From Planctomycetaceae bacterium (GTDB taxonomy: Bacteria; Planctomycetota; Planctomycetia; Pirellulales; PALSA-1355): a stretch of 64,000 nt of DNA. The stretch spans positions 1 through 64,000 of the forward strand of contig PLYM01000217.1 of NCBI GenBank assembly GCA_003153375.1, written 5' to 3'. The notes beneath the pieces are model-generated. The model had not been told where the DNA came from, ran no database searches, and worked only from the letters and a program-made list of their open reading frames with translations. This document shows, in pieces, positions 7,329 to 15,900 of the stretch; position 1 is the stretch's first letter; every line of letters starts with the position of its first letter. Both the position numbers and the translations under genes were made by a program.

Positions 7329-8903
7329 TTAGTCGACCCGGTAGCTGTCGGCCAGGTTCGTGAACGTGTTGAGCTGCTTGGCATCCAGTCCTCCCCGCCG
7401 TTCGATTTCGATTTCCGCCGCTTTTCCGCCGGTCTTGTCGTGTGCCCGCACGCGCACCCGGCCCGACGCGTCGAAAGCGTAGATCACCTCGATCGGCGAG
7501 CCCTTCGGCAGGTCCTTGGGCAGCCCCGTGATGCGGCAGTTGCCCAATAGCGAGCAAGCGTCCGGATCGGGTGCGTCCCCCTCGATCACTTTGACGTTGA
7601 CCCGCTGCTGATTCGGTTCGCTGGTCACGAACGTCCGCGAGACCTCGACCGGCAACTTGCTATTGCGCGGAATCATCACGTGGTTGACCGTCTTGCCGGT
7701 CTTGGGGTTTCGGGCCGCGACGCCCAACCCATGCGAGTTGACGTCCTCTTGCTTGACGTTGCGCAGCAACTTGCGAATTCGTTCGGCCAACTCGCTCGAT
7801 TCGCCGCGAAACTTGGCCTCGAGAATCGCGGCATGAATGGCGGCGCCCTGGGCCACGGCCGTGTGTGGCGAGAGTCCGGCGAACGGCTCCTTGCCGGAGA
7901 GTTCTTTGAGCATTTGCGGCACCTTGGGCATCAACGTCGAGCCGCCTACCAGCACCAGCGCATCGAGCTGCTTGGACGTCACCGAGGCTTGCTCGAGCAC
8001 CAGTTGCACGGTGTCGCAAGTGCGTTGCAACAGATCGGCGGTCATGATCTCGAACTGATCACGCGTTACCGGCACCGACAGCGTTTTGCCCGCGTGACGG
8101 CAGGAGATCGTGGTTGAGTTCGTCTGCGAGAGTACGATCTTGGCCTGGTCGGCATCGTGCCGCAGCATCTGCAACGTGGCGGCCGACTGGCGTGGATCGG
8201 AACCGTGACGGGAAATGAATTGCTCGGCCACGTGATCGACCAGCCGGTCGTTCCAGTCGATGCCACCGAGATGCACGTCGCCGTCGGTGGCCAACACCTG
8301 GAAGTGGCTGGGCGTATAGCGCACGACCGTGGCGTCGAACGTGCCGCCTCCCAGGTCGTAGACCAGCGCCAAGTGCGGCCGGTGTTCGCCGCCGGTGGCG
8401 CCCAGTTCGCCTCGCGCCCAGGCATAGGTCAGCGTGGCCGCCGTGGGCTCGTTGATGATGTCGATGATGTTGATGCCCGCGATGCGCCCGGCGTCTTCGG
8501 TAGCCTTTCGCCGGGCGTCGTTGAAGTAATAGGGCACCGTGATCACGGCATTGCCGATCTTGCCGATCCGTTTCTCGGCGTCCTGCCGCAGCTTCTTCAG
8601 AATCAGCCCTGAAAGGAACTCGGGCGTGATCTCGCGGCCGTCGAAGGTGCGCTTGTAGTCGGTGTTGCCCATATACCGCTTGACACGGTCGACCACGTGA
8701 TCGGGGTCTTCCATCGCCGCTCGGGTGCGGCTGGGACCGACCACCACGTGGCCGCTCTCGGCCAGCAGGATCAGGCTGGGCGTCTCGACCTCATCGTCCT
8801 CATTGGCTACCGGAACCGGATTGCCCTCTTGATCCAGCACCGCGAGCGTCGAGAACGTGGTGCCGAGATCGATTCCTACCGTCAGACCTGGCTTGAATTC
8901 CAT
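7329..8903 (-). CDS. Hsp70-family chaperone lacking the C-terminal lid
   Basis: Encodes 524 residues, against about 630-640 for canonical DnaK. The nucleotide-binding domain is complete, with all signatures: GIDLGTTFSTLAVLD near the N-terminus, INEPTAATLTYAW (~150), VYDLGGGTFDATVV (~183) and LVLVGGSTLMPKVPQML (~318). A beta substrate-binding domain follows (~395-510), then the protein stops without the helical lid and without an acidic C-terminal tail. It should bind and hydrolyse ATP and hold substrates only loosely. It is therefore not the housekeeping DnaK. It is upstream of and probably cotranscribed with the J-like/GspE-N gene. Family call is certain; lid loss is from length and from the ending at the beta domain. 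Confidence 0.88.
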   Translation of the reverse strand: MEFKPGLTVGIDLGTTFSTLAVLDQEGNPVPVANEDDEVETPSLILLAESGHVVVGPSRTRAAMEDPDHVVDRVKRYMGNTDYKRTFDGREITPEFLSGLILKKLRQDAEKRIGKIGNAVITVPYYFNDARRKATEDAGRIAGINIIDIINEPTAATLTYAWARGELGATGGEHRPHLALVYDLGGGTFDATVVRYTPSHFQVLATDGDVHLGGIDWNDRLVDHVAEQFISRHGSDPRQSAATLQMLRHDADQAKIVLSQTNSTTISCRHAGKTLSVPVTRDQFEIMTADLLQRTCDTVQLVLEQASVTSKQLDALVLVGGSTLMPKVPQMLKELSGKEPFAGLSPHTAVAQGAAIHAAILEAKFRGESSELAERIRKLLRNVKQEDVNSHGLGVAARNPKTGKTVNHVMIPRNSKLPVEVSRTFVTSEPNQQRVNVKVIEGDAPDPDACSLLGNCRITGLPKDLPKGSPIEVIYAFDASGRVRVRAHDKTGGKAAEIEIERRGGLDAKQLNTFTNLADSYRVD

Positions 8904-9255
8904 GAATGCTGCTTCTCAGGGTGAAAGCGTCGAATGAGGCCCGCGAAAACCCCTGGCAAGCGATCTCACGGACCCTGCGCCGGAGCGGTTCGCGGAGGCT
9001 GGGCGGCGCTGAAATGGCTCGCGGAACGGGGCCGCGACCACTCAACAATTTTCGATTCTCAACTGTCGCGAGTCAAGCAATGCCGCGCGAGACGGGTGGG
9101 GTGCTTGCCGGTCCGAGCGCGGCGCGGTGAGGTTTTGGAGCGGTGCGAAGCGGGCCAAAACACGGCCGATGGGCCCGCTGCCAGTTGGGGCCAACCAAAG
9201 GTTACGCAGGCGCGCGAGTGCCGTACGTCAGGCCCATAGGCGCGGAATCGAGGCA
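8904..9255. other. Intergenic region upstream of the Hsp70 gene
   Basis: About 350 bases with no convincing gene. It is the 5' region of the minus-strand Hsp70. A weak TTGCCA-N16-TCATTC arrangement can be read on the minus strand just upstream, and GAGAAG precedes the ATG as a ribosome-binding site. I saw no CIRCE element or heat-shock inverted repeat. Confidence 0.4.
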
Positions 9256-9579
9256 CTATTCCTCGATCACTTCCTTGACCGGCTGAATGAAATGGGGCGA
9301 TTTGGCCGAAGTGGTCAGCTCGGCCGCCTTCTTCTCGGCCTGTTTTCGCTGACTATAGTCGAACAGCGCCACGCGTTTCATGGACTGATTGAAGACGCCC
9401 CAGAAGGCCTTGAGACGCACTTCCTTGGCGGTTTTCGCCCGGCTCTTACGTTTAACCGGCTTCTTCTTGACGGCCTCATCCCCCTTGGGGGCTTTTTCCT
9501 TCTTCTTCGGTTTGGCCTCGCGCTCCGCGGCGTCGTTTTCTTCACGCAACTCTTTGCGGTTCAGTACTTTGCGGGCCAT
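9256..9579 (-). CDS. Small basic, lysine-rich conserved-looking protein
   Basis: Encodes 107 residues. The N-terminal half is strongly charged and Lys-rich (MARKVLNRKELREEND, then KPKKKEKAPKGDEAVKKK), and the C-terminal part (~55-107) is a compact segment with aromatic residues (LKAFWGVFNQSMKRVALFDYSQRKQAEKKA). No signal peptide or membrane segment, so likely cytoplasmic and possibly nucleic-acid binding, by charge only. Codon use fits the neighbouring genes, which argues it is real. I do not recognise a named family. Nearest same-strand neighbours are over 150 bases away on both sides, so it is probably transcribed alone. Confidence 0.7.
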   Translation of the reverse strand: MARKVLNRKELREENDAAEREAKPKKKEKAPKGDEAVKKKPVKRKSRAKTAKEVRLKAFWGVFNQSMKRVALFDYSQRKQAEKKAAELTTSAKSPHFIQPVKEVIEE

Positions 9580-9731
9580 ATTCTAGCGTTTCCCGAAGGG
9601 TCAGGGCGAAAGCGCCTCGCGGCGAACGGCCACCATCATAACCCATTTACGCCCAGCCCGCTAGTTTCGCTTTTCAAGCGTTTGTCCGGAGCCTGACGCA
9701 TGGGCAGCCCTCGATTGCGTCCGCGTGGCCT

Positions 9732-10022
9732 CTAGTCGATCGGCGTCGCCCCGGCCGGCGGAGTGCCTCCCCCCTCGCGAACGTACTGGGCACGTCCTTG
9801 AGCGTGCTCCTGGGCTGTCGGATCGGCTTCCGTTTCAGCCGATATGCCCCGCTGCTGGTCGAACAGCCGCCGCAGATAACCCCGGCACCAGCCGCAGCCC
9901 GTGCCGGCCCCAAAGCAATCGCTCAACTGCCCGGGCCGGGCGGGCTTTTCCACGCGGATGTAGTTGATGACTTTGCGCTTCGTGACGTGGAAGCAGAGGC
10001 AAAGTTCGTCGTCGAGTTCCAT
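9732..10022 (-). CDS. BFD-like [2Fe-2S]-binding protein
   Basis: Encodes 96 residues. Cys8-x-Cys10 and Cys43-x2-Cys46 reproduce the four-cysteine pattern of the BFD-like [2Fe-2S] domain (bacterioferritin-associated ferredoxin; also in NifU and nitrite reductases). A variable, probably disordered tail of about 40 residues follows (Thr/Ala/Gly/Pro-rich). The domain usually carries one electron pair relay for iron release or assembly, but no bacterioferritin gene is nearby. It is 36 bases downstream of the M20 peptidase on the same strand, so cotranscription is likely. The family call is good; the partner is unknown. Confidence 0.8.
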   Translation of the reverse strand: MELDDELCLCFHVTKRKVINYIRVEKPARPGQLSDCFGAGTGCGWCRGYLRRLFDQQRGISAETEADPTAQEHAQGRAQYVREGGGTPPAGATPID

Positions 10023-10058
10023 CGGTCGCTCCGGCTGCGCCGCCTGGCCCGCGTGGGG

Positions 10059-11318
10059 CTATTCTATCTGAGTGGCCAGATCGAGCGCGATCGAGCAGGC
10101 TTTTTCGAAGGCGGCGATATCCAGATATTCGCTCGTGGTGTGGATTTGCGACTGCCCGCAGCCGAGGGTGACGGTTGGAATGCCGTGGGCCGTCATCCAA
10201 TTGGCGTCCAGGCCCCCGTTGCTCACGGCCCGCTGCGGCTCAAGCCCGGCGGCCCTCACGGCCTGCTCGGCCGCCACGACCGCGGGCTCGTCCGCGGCCA
10301 GGCGAAAGGCCTCGTAGTCCTGCCGCCCATGAAATTGTACCTTGCCGTGGGCGCCGGAGGCATTGCGCACTTCCTTGGCCGCCTTCGCGAAGGCCTGTTC
10401 GATCGTGGCTACGATTTTCTTGCGGAAGTCCTTGTCGTGGCTGCGGGCCTCGGCTTTCAGCTCGACGCGATCCGTCACCACGTTGGTTGCTTCGCCGCCA
10501 TGGATGAAGCCCACGTTGCTCGTACCGGTCGCCGATCCCTTTTGGATCAGGCCGTGCCAACCGTCGCGCACCAGGTCGGCGATCGCCAGCGAGGCGATGG
10601 CAATGGCGCTGATTCCCTGTTCGGGCGCGGCGCCTGCGTGGGCGGCGAGTCCGTCGATTTCGATTTGCAATCGATATCCGCCGGTAGCGGCGACCGTCAC
10701 TTTCTCGGCTGCTCCGCCGTCCCAGTTGAAGGCCAGCTGCGGCTTGCCCAACAGCGGCAACTGCACGTGGTGTGCGCCGTGCAAGCCGACCTCCTCCTGA
10801 ATCGGCCAAAAGAACGTCAACGGTGGGTGCGGCAGCTTGTGCTCCAGAATCTCGAGCGCCGTGTTGAGCACGACGGCCACGCCCGAGCGGTCGTCGGCGC
10901 CCAGTCCGGTGCTCGGGTCGGCCGAGCGCACGACATGGCCACGGCGCACGGGCTTGGCGCCGACGCAAATCGGCACCGTATCCATGTGGGCCATTAGCAG
11001 CCGCCGAGGCGCGCGGACGGTGCCGGGAAGTTGAAAAATCAAATTCCCGACCTCGCCGGCCAGCGGCGTTCGCTTGTGGGCGTTGTCGTGGCGAATGGCC
11101 GCTGCCGGGGCGCCGGCGGCCCGCAGTTTCTTGGTGATGTAATCGGCAACGCCCTTCTCGTGCCCGCTGGTGCCTCGGATGGCCATCAGCTCCATGACCA
11201 TCTGAAAGGCCCGCTTTTGGTTTGCGCGGGGCCGGACCACGGCGGCCCCGTTGGTGGCCGTGCGCGCGGTGCGTGAGGAAGCGGAGCGGGTTTTCTTTGC
11301 TTTGATTTGGGTAGCCAT
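10059..11318 (-). CDS. M20-family (PepT-like) metallopeptidase
   Basis: Encodes 419 residues. Zinc-ligand motifs of the M20 clan are in order: LLMAHMDTVP (His and catalytic Asp), GLGADDRSGVAV (bridging Asp), PIQEEVGLHGA (Glu-Glu, general base and ligand), FNWDGG (Asp ligand) and a C-terminal HTTSEYLD (His ligand). The GADDRSG form and QEEVGLHGA are closer to PepT-like peptidases than to ArgE/DapE. An Arg/Lys/Ala-rich N-terminal extension of about 35 residues precedes the domain. I use the ATG at 11318, where the extension starts, instead of a further-upstream start in non-coding-looking sequence. Probably a cytoplasmic di/tripeptide or amide hydrolase. The BFD-like gene follows. Confidence 0.87.
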   Translation of the reverse strand: MATQIKAKKTRSASSRTARTATNGAAVVRPRANQKRAFQMVMELMAIRGTSGHEKGVADYITKKLRAAGAPAAAIRHDNAHKRTPLAGEVGNLIFQLPGTVRAPRRLLMAHMDTVPICVGAKPVRRGHVVRSADPSTGLGADDRSGVAVVLNTALEILEHKLPHPPLTFFWPIQEEVGLHGAHHVQLPLLGKPQLAFNWDGGAAEKVTVAATGGYRLQIEIDGLAAHAGAAPEQGISAIAIASLAIADLVRDGWHGLIQKGSATGTSNVGFIHGGEATNVVTDRVELKAEARSHDKDFRKKIVATIEQAFAKAAKEVRNASGAHGKVQFHGRQDYEAFRLAADEPAVVAAEQAVRAAGLEPQRAVSNGGLDANWMTAHGIPTVTLGCGQSQIHTTSEYLDIAAFEKACSIALDLATQIE

Positions 11319-11455
11319 GATGCGTTGAATGGGCCTTTTGGCAAGCTGCCTTGTCGTCAGGGGGGACCGCACTTTATCCTAGTCGATGAGGCATACCAGC
11401 GACAGGACGACCGTGCGGGGCAGCCGGCCGCCTGTCGAATTGGGCGGAGGATCGC

Positions 11456-11899
11456 ATGCGATTTTTTTTGGCCGGAATCATGCAGGGCTCGCACCGCGGG
11501 GCCGACCTGCACGACCAGGACTATCGCACGCATATCAAACGCTTGCTCGAAGACCATTTGCCGGGGGCCGACGTCTACGATCCGATGGCCGATCATGCCG
11601 GGTCGTTGAGCTACGACGACGAACAAGGGCGGCGCGTCTTTTTCCATCACAGCCACATGTGCCGCGAGGTGGACGTCGTTTTGGCCTTCGTGCCCGAGGC
11701 CTCGATGGGCACGGCGGTCGAAATGTGGGAAGCCTATCAAAGCGGCCGCGCCGTGATCGTGGTCAGCCCCATGAAGCACAACTGGGCCGTCAAGTTTCTG
11801 AGCCACGAAATCTATGCCGATGTCGGCGAACTGGAGCAGGCCCTGGTAAGCGGCCGGTTGGCCGAGCGGCTGCGCGAGATCTTGTGCGCCGACGCCTGA
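11456..11899 (+). CDS. Nucleoside 2-deoxyribosyltransferase-like protein
   Basis: Encodes 147 residues with the layout of the nucleoside 2-deoxyribosyltransferase superfamily: an N-terminal strand and loop FLAGIMQGS, a central DVVLAFVPEAS strand, and the catalytic-type motif SMGTAVEMWEAY with Glu89 at the nucleophile position. The family cleaves N-glycosidic bonds of nucleosides or nucleotides; related folds include TIR-like and LOG-like proteins, so the exact substrate is open. No signal peptide. It stands alone on the + strand between two minus-strand gene groups, with a 14-base convergent gap to the next gene. Family confidence is moderate to good. Confidence 0.72.
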   Translation: MRFFLAGIMQGSHRGADLHDQDYRTHIKRLLEDHLPGADVYDPMADHAGSLSYDDEQGRRVFFHHSHMCREVDVVLAFVPEASMGTAVEMWEAYQSGRAVIVVSPMKHNWAVKFLSHEIYADVGELEQALVSGRLAERLREILCADA

Positions 11900-11913
11900 C
11901 TTGCTCGAAAAGT

Positions 11914-12561
11914 CTACTTCATTGAGTCCAGCATCTTCAGCAGATCCTCCTTGCTGAGGTCATCCTGGTTCATCTGCAAGAAGATCATCGCCGAGCCTCC
12001 CTTGCCGTTGAACGTGCCAATCACCCGCCAGACCTTGCGGTTGGTCTTGTTTCCCTGCCCGCTGGCGATCCGGAATTTGGCCGGCCGGCCGTTGATCTCG
12101 AGATCGCGCGTTTCGCTCTGCTCGATGTCCACCTCTTCCATGTCGCGGCGGCCACTGGTGCGCATCTGGTTGCGCCATTGGATGTTCATCTGCTGCTCGT
12201 CCATCTGCCAGCCAAATTCCATCAAGGCCATCATGTTCTTCTCGCCCTCGTCGCCATACATGGCCATGGTCATGAAATTCTTGCCGGTTAGCGGAATTGG
12301 AATGCTCATGCACATCATCGGCGGCAATGCCTCGGGCACTTCGATCGTCACGATCTCGGCCGTCACCTCGCGAATGCGGTTCGGATCCTTGCTGACCGAA
12401 TCTTTCACATTTTGAAAGTACAAGTAGCTGCTCAGGCCGCCGCCGCCACAGCAGAGCACGACCAGCAATCCGCACCCGATTCCGAACCCCAGCAGCAACT
12501 TGCTCGAGCCGCTCATACCCGCGGGACGAGACTCGGGGCTGTCGTAGGGATTGGTCGACAT
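11914..12561 (-). CDS. Membrane-anchored protein of unknown function, copy 2 of a tandem pair
   Basis: Encodes 215 residues. The N-terminus MSTNPYDSPESRPAGMSG is short, cytoplasmic-looking and followed by one transmembrane helix (~20-45) with Gly/Cys residues (GIGCGLLVVLCCGGGG); the rest is a soluble domain. It ends with a characteristic DLSKEDLLKMLDSMK. It is clearly paralogous to the gene immediately upstream (12632-13276): same N-terminal 'NPYD.PE.RP.GMSG..KLLLG.GIGCG', same CC-containing helix, same C-terminal L-D-x-M-K. About 70 bases separate the two, so they are probably one operon produced by tandem duplication. I do not recognise a named family. Confidence 0.72.
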   Translation of the reverse strand: MSTNPYDSPESRPAGMSGSSKLLLGFGIGCGLLVVLCCGGGGLSSYLYFQNVKDSVSKDPNRIREVTAEIVTIEVPEALPPMMCMSIPIPLTGKNFMTMAMYGDEGEKNMMALMEFGWQMDEQQMNIQWRNQMRTSGRRDMEEVDIEQSETRDLEINGRPAKFRIASGQGNKTNRKVWRVIGTFNGKGGSAMIFLQMNQDDLSKEDLLKMLDSMK

Positions 12562-12631
12562 AAGGACGCCTCTCGCGTGGATGTTCCGCTGCCGCCGCCT
12601 GTCGAACTGCCGCCACCAGCCCGCTCAGGCC

Positions 12632-13276
12632 TTACTTCATCGACTTCAACAGATCCAACACCTGGTCTTGGGGGAAGGCGCTTCGCTTCACTTCGAATTC
12701 CAGGTGAGCCGGCCCACCCTTGCCGTGGAAAGGGCCCGCAACGTGCCAGAACTCCTCGCCGCCTTCGCCGCGCGTGCCTTGCTCGATCACGAATTCGGCC
12801 TGTTCACCATTGACCTTGGTGTCGAAGTCTTCCGACTTGGTGACCGTCAGTGGTTCCCGGTGCAACTCCGCATCGAACGTATCGTCCATCGTTGCCAGGC
12901 CCGGGTTCGTTGCCGCCTCGCCTGAAGACTGATCCAGCTTCAGCCAGCCACTCGAAGCGGTGTCTCGATACAGGGCAATTTTCTTGGTTCCTTGCCCAAA
13001 GGGCACGACGAAGTCCATGGCCCTGTTAGGCTCGAAGCCAGGCGGAATGGAAATCGTCACGATCTCGTCGGTCACGCGGCGAATTCCCGCCGGATCGGTC
13101 AGATTAGCATTTTTGGCCAGGTTGGCGCCCCAATAGGTCAGCGCGCCAAATCCGCCGCAGCAGATCAACAGCACCACCCCGCAACCGATTCCCAAGCCCA
13201 ACAGCAGCTTTTTCGTGCCACTCATGCCTTGAGGGCGATATTCGGGGTTGTCGTATGGATTCGTGGGCTGTGACAT
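12632..13276 (-). CDS. Membrane-anchored protein of unknown function, copy 1 of a tandem pair
   Basis: Encodes 214 residues. N-terminal MSQPTNPYDNPEYRPQGMSG leads into one transmembrane helix (~23-50, GLGIGCGVVLLICCGG), then an extracytoplasmic or cytosolic soluble domain with 'RRVTDEIVTISIPPGFEP' aligned to 'REVTAEIVTIEVPEALPP' in its neighbour. The C-terminus QDQVLDLLKSMK matches the other copy. The ATG at 13276 is chosen because AAGGAG lies five bases upstream; the in-frame GTG at 13282 would overlap that site. Function unknown; duplication is directly visible. Confidence 0.72.
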   Translation of the reverse strand: MSQPTNPYDNPEYRPQGMSGTKKLLLGLGIGCGVVLLICCGGFGALTYWGANLAKNANLTDPAGIRRVTDEIVTISIPPGFEPNRAMDFVVPFGQGTKKIALYRDTASSGWLKLDQSSGEAATNPGLATMDDTFDAELHREPLTVTKSEDFDTKVNGEQAEFVIEQGTRGEGGEEFWHVAGPFHGKGGPAHLEFEVKRSAFPQDQVLDLLKSMK

Positions 13277-13407
13277 GGGCACTCCTTCACCAATGCGAAT
13301 GGGGGTGGCAAACCGAGCGGGCCACCTACCAGCCGGCCGCGCCGCCGACCATTGTGGTCCTAGACCGCCGGACTGTCAATTTCTAGCGGATGAGCTGACG
13401 TGACCCG

Positions 13408-14784
13408 CTACAACAAGTGCCGGGCCTTGATCTCCAGGTATCGATTCACCAGCCCGGCGGTCATTTGCTCTGGAAAGACGTCGAGTGACAACACGCCTTT
13501 GCGCTCCAAGTCGGTCAGCACGCCGCGGCGCCAACTCACGATCTCATCGGCCGCGGCGGCCTGATACAGCGAGGCGTCATCCTGCGGGGGCGTTGCCACC
13601 GCGTCGAAGATACCGTGGTCGCGCAGCAAGACGGCCAACGGCAAATGCCGCCCGACTAGTCGCGTCAGATACTGCTCGATCTGGTGCGAGTTCACCTCGT
13701 CGATGACGTTCGTGATCAGCACCACGAGCGACCGCTTGCGGCAGCGAGAATTCAGATAGACGAAGGCCTCGTCATAGCGCGACTCGACCAGCCGTGGGAA
13801 GCGGTCAAATGAGGCGTGCAGCAGTTGATTCATCTGGTTCATGCCGCCCCGTGGCGGGACGAACCGCTGGATTTCATCGGCAAAGCACAGCAGTCCCACC
13901 GAATCGCCCTGAGCCAGGGCCACGTAACTGAGCATCAAGGCCGCGTTGAGCGCGTGGTCCAACAGGCTGATGCCGCCGGCCGTATTGGTCATCATCCGCC
14001 CGCAGTCGAGCAAAAACAGCACCCGCTGACTTTGATTGACCTGAAAGTCCTTGACGGTCAGCTTGCCGCGACGGGCCGTGCTGCGCCAATCGATGTGCTT
14101 GTAGTTGTCGTCGAGCGTATAGTCGCGCAAGCGCTCGAACTCGTTGTCCTGGCCGATCCGCCGCGCGCGGCGCACGCCCAACATGCTCAGCCGATTGGTG
14201 CGGGCCAGCAGCGCGTATTCGCTCAGCTGCAACATGTCGGGATAGACGTGCAGTGAGTTCTGCGCCTCAAAGGTCAGATAACGCTGCCACAGACCCAATC
14301 GACTCACGACCCGCAGGTAGATGGCTTCCATTTGGAACGCGCCCCGTCGCCCGGCGGCCAGCTGGTAGTGGTGCGTGGCGCGGCTCTGCGGCGGCAGCCG
14401 CAGGCCGATTTCCTCGGGCGTGGCGGCACAGTCGCGTGGCACGTCGTCGCGCACCCAGACCTCGAGCGCGTGCGGCGAACGGTTGCTGATTGTCAGCTCG
14501 ACCGGGTGGGGCTTCTTGAGCGAGGCGATGCGCCCCATTTCGCGCTGGCAGACGAACCACTTCCGCCGCGGCAGGCTGGCCAAATCGACCAGCATCACGA
14601 GCACCATCAGGAAGTCGAATCCGAGCAGCCAGGGCAGAACGCTCGCGCTGAAGATCAGGCCAAACGACATCAGCGCCGGCAGCAGAGCCCAGACGACGAG
14701 CATCCGGCGTGGATAGATGCTCCAGATCCAGGCCAGACCGGCCAACAGCAACGGAGCCAGAACCGACAGCGCCAGCGGGTTCAA
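13408..14784 (-). CDS. DUF58-domain protein
   Basis: Encodes 458 residues. Two hydrophobic segments at the N-terminus (~5-25 and 33-65) anchor it in the membrane. The DUF58 core lies at ~195-330 with the signature RLRDYTLDDNYKHIDWRSTAR followed by KLTVKDF and a von Willebrand A-like LFLLDCGRMM. The start is a TTG at 14784 that overlaps the TGA of the MoxR gene by four bases (TTGA); GAGGT lies ten bases upstream. DUF58 proteins pair with MoxR ATPases, here the gene directly before. It is the last gene of a seven-gene operon. The MoxR-DUF58 link is established; its client in planctomycetes is unknown. Confidence 0.88.
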   Translation of the reverse strand: MNPLALSVLAPLLLAGLAWIWSIYPRRMLVVWALLPALMSFGLIFSASVLPWLLGFDFLMVLVMLVDLASLPRRKWFVCQREMGRIASLKKPHPVELTISNRSPHALEVWVRDDVPRDCAATPEEIGLRLPPQSRATHHYQLAAGRRGAFQMEAIYLRVVSRLGLWQRYLTFEAQNSLHVYPDMLQLSEYALLARTNRLSMLGVRRARRIGQDNEFERLRDYTLDDNYKHIDWRSTARRGKLTVKDFQVNQSQRVLFLLDCGRMMTNTAGGISLLDHALNAALMLSYVALAQGDSVGLLCFADEIQRFVPPRGGMNQMNQLLHASFDRFPRLVESRYDEAFVYLNSRCRKRSLVVLITNVIDEVNSHQIEQYLTRLVGRHLPLAVLLRDHGIFDAVATPPQDDASLYQAAAADEIVSWRRGVLTDLERKGVLSLDVFPEQMTAGLVNRYLEIKARHLL

Positions 14785-15830
14785 AGCCGGGGTACCTCAA
14801 CCGATCGAATCAAGTCGCCCAGCAGGTCGTCGACCCGATGCCCCTCGACCTCGGCTTCGGCAGTCAGGATCACCCGATGTCGCAGTGCCGGCACCGCGAT
14901 GTCGACGATATCGTCGGGCACCACGTAGTCGCGGCCCCGAAACGCCGCCAGCGTGCGCCCTCCTTGCACCAGCGCGATGCCGGCGCGCGGCGAAGCCCCC
15001 AGATGAAATTGAGGCCATTCGCGGGTCGTGCGGACCAGCGTGTTGATGTACTGAAACAGCTTGTCCTCGACGTGTACCGCCCCACAGCGGGTCGTCACTT
15101 CGACGATCTCTTCGGGCGAGGTGACCGTTTGCAGCGTCTCGGCCAGTCGCTGATCGAGATCCACCTGTTGGCCGTGCTGCTTGAGAATCGCTACTTCCTC
15201 GGCGGCCGAGGGATAGTTGGCCACGATCTTGAACATGAAGCGGTCGAGCTGCGCCTCGGGCAGATTGTAGGTTCCTTCCGATTCCAGCGGGTTCTGCGTG
15301 GCCAGCACCAAAAACGGCCGCTTTAGCTTGTGGCTCGTGCGTTCGACCGTGACTCGATACTCCTGCATAATCTCCAGCAAGGCCGCGTGCGTCTTGGCCG
15401 GCGAGCGATTGATCTCGTCGGCCAACAAGAACTGGGTGAAGACCGGCCCGGGCCGAAAGCGAAATTCCTGCTGTTTCATATCGAAGATCGGCGCGCCGGT
15501 GATGTCCGAGGGCATCAGGTCGGCCGTGAACTGAATGCGACCGCACTGGCAGCCCAGCACCTTGCCCAGCGCGCGGACGAACAGGGTCTTGCCCAGCCCC
15601 GGCACGCTCTCGATCAAGACGTGGCCGCTGGAGAACAGCGCTACCAACGTGCCCAGCACCAGCTCGTCTTGCCCGACGTAGATCTTGGCGATCTCGGCCG
15701 TAATGCGATCGAACAAGGATCGCGCCCGCGAGGCCGATTCGCTGGGCAGCGGTGGGGCAACATTCGGCGGAGCCAGTGGGGCGACGGGCGGCGGAGGAGG
15801 CGGTGGGATTTCGGAAGGAAGCTCAGACAT
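14781..15830 (-). CDS. MoxR-family AAA+ ATPase
   Basis: Encodes 349 residues from the ATG at 15830 (MSELPSEIPPP), after which a Pro/Ala-rich linker of ~45 residues precedes the AAA+ domain. Walker A is GHVLIESVPGLGKT; Walker B is FLLADEINRSPAKT; sensor 1 region is LVLATQNPLESEGTYNLPEAQLDRF, as typical of MoxR chaperone-like ATPases. A C-terminal lid domain ends near the terminus (PDDIVDIAVPALRHRVIL). It should act with the DUF58 protein encoded next, whose TTG overlaps its stop. The longer upstream open frame (to 16055) is not used because it lacks sense. 70 bases from the DUF4350 gene. High confidence in the family. Confidence 0.9.
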   Translation of the reverse strand: MSELPSEIPPPPPPPVAPLAPPNVAPPLPSESASRARSLFDRITAEIAKIYVGQDELVLGTLVALFSSGHVLIESVPGLGKTLFVRALGKVLGCQCGRIQFTADLMPSDITGAPIFDMKQQEFRFRPGPVFTQFLLADEINRSPAKTHAALLEIMQEYRVTVERTSHKLKRPFLVLATQNPLESEGTYNLPEAQLDRFMFKIVANYPSAAEEVAILKQHGQQVDLDQRLAETLQTVTSPEEIVEVTTRCGAVHVEDKLFQYINTLVRTTREWPQFHLGASPRAGIALVQGGRTLAAFRGRDYVVPDDIVDIAVPALRHRVILTAEAEVEGHRVDDLLGDLIRSVEVPRL

Positions 15831-15900
15831 ATACGGCCGCGTGCCTTTGAGGGTGAGAGCGATGCAAGTCAGTGGTGCCAGCCTGGGAGTATGAAAGGTC

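Noticed and set aside
9798..10997. 399-residue + strand frame across the BFD and M20 genes
   Set aside because: Shadow of two well-supported minus-strand genes; composition is His/Arg/Gly-rich without domain features.
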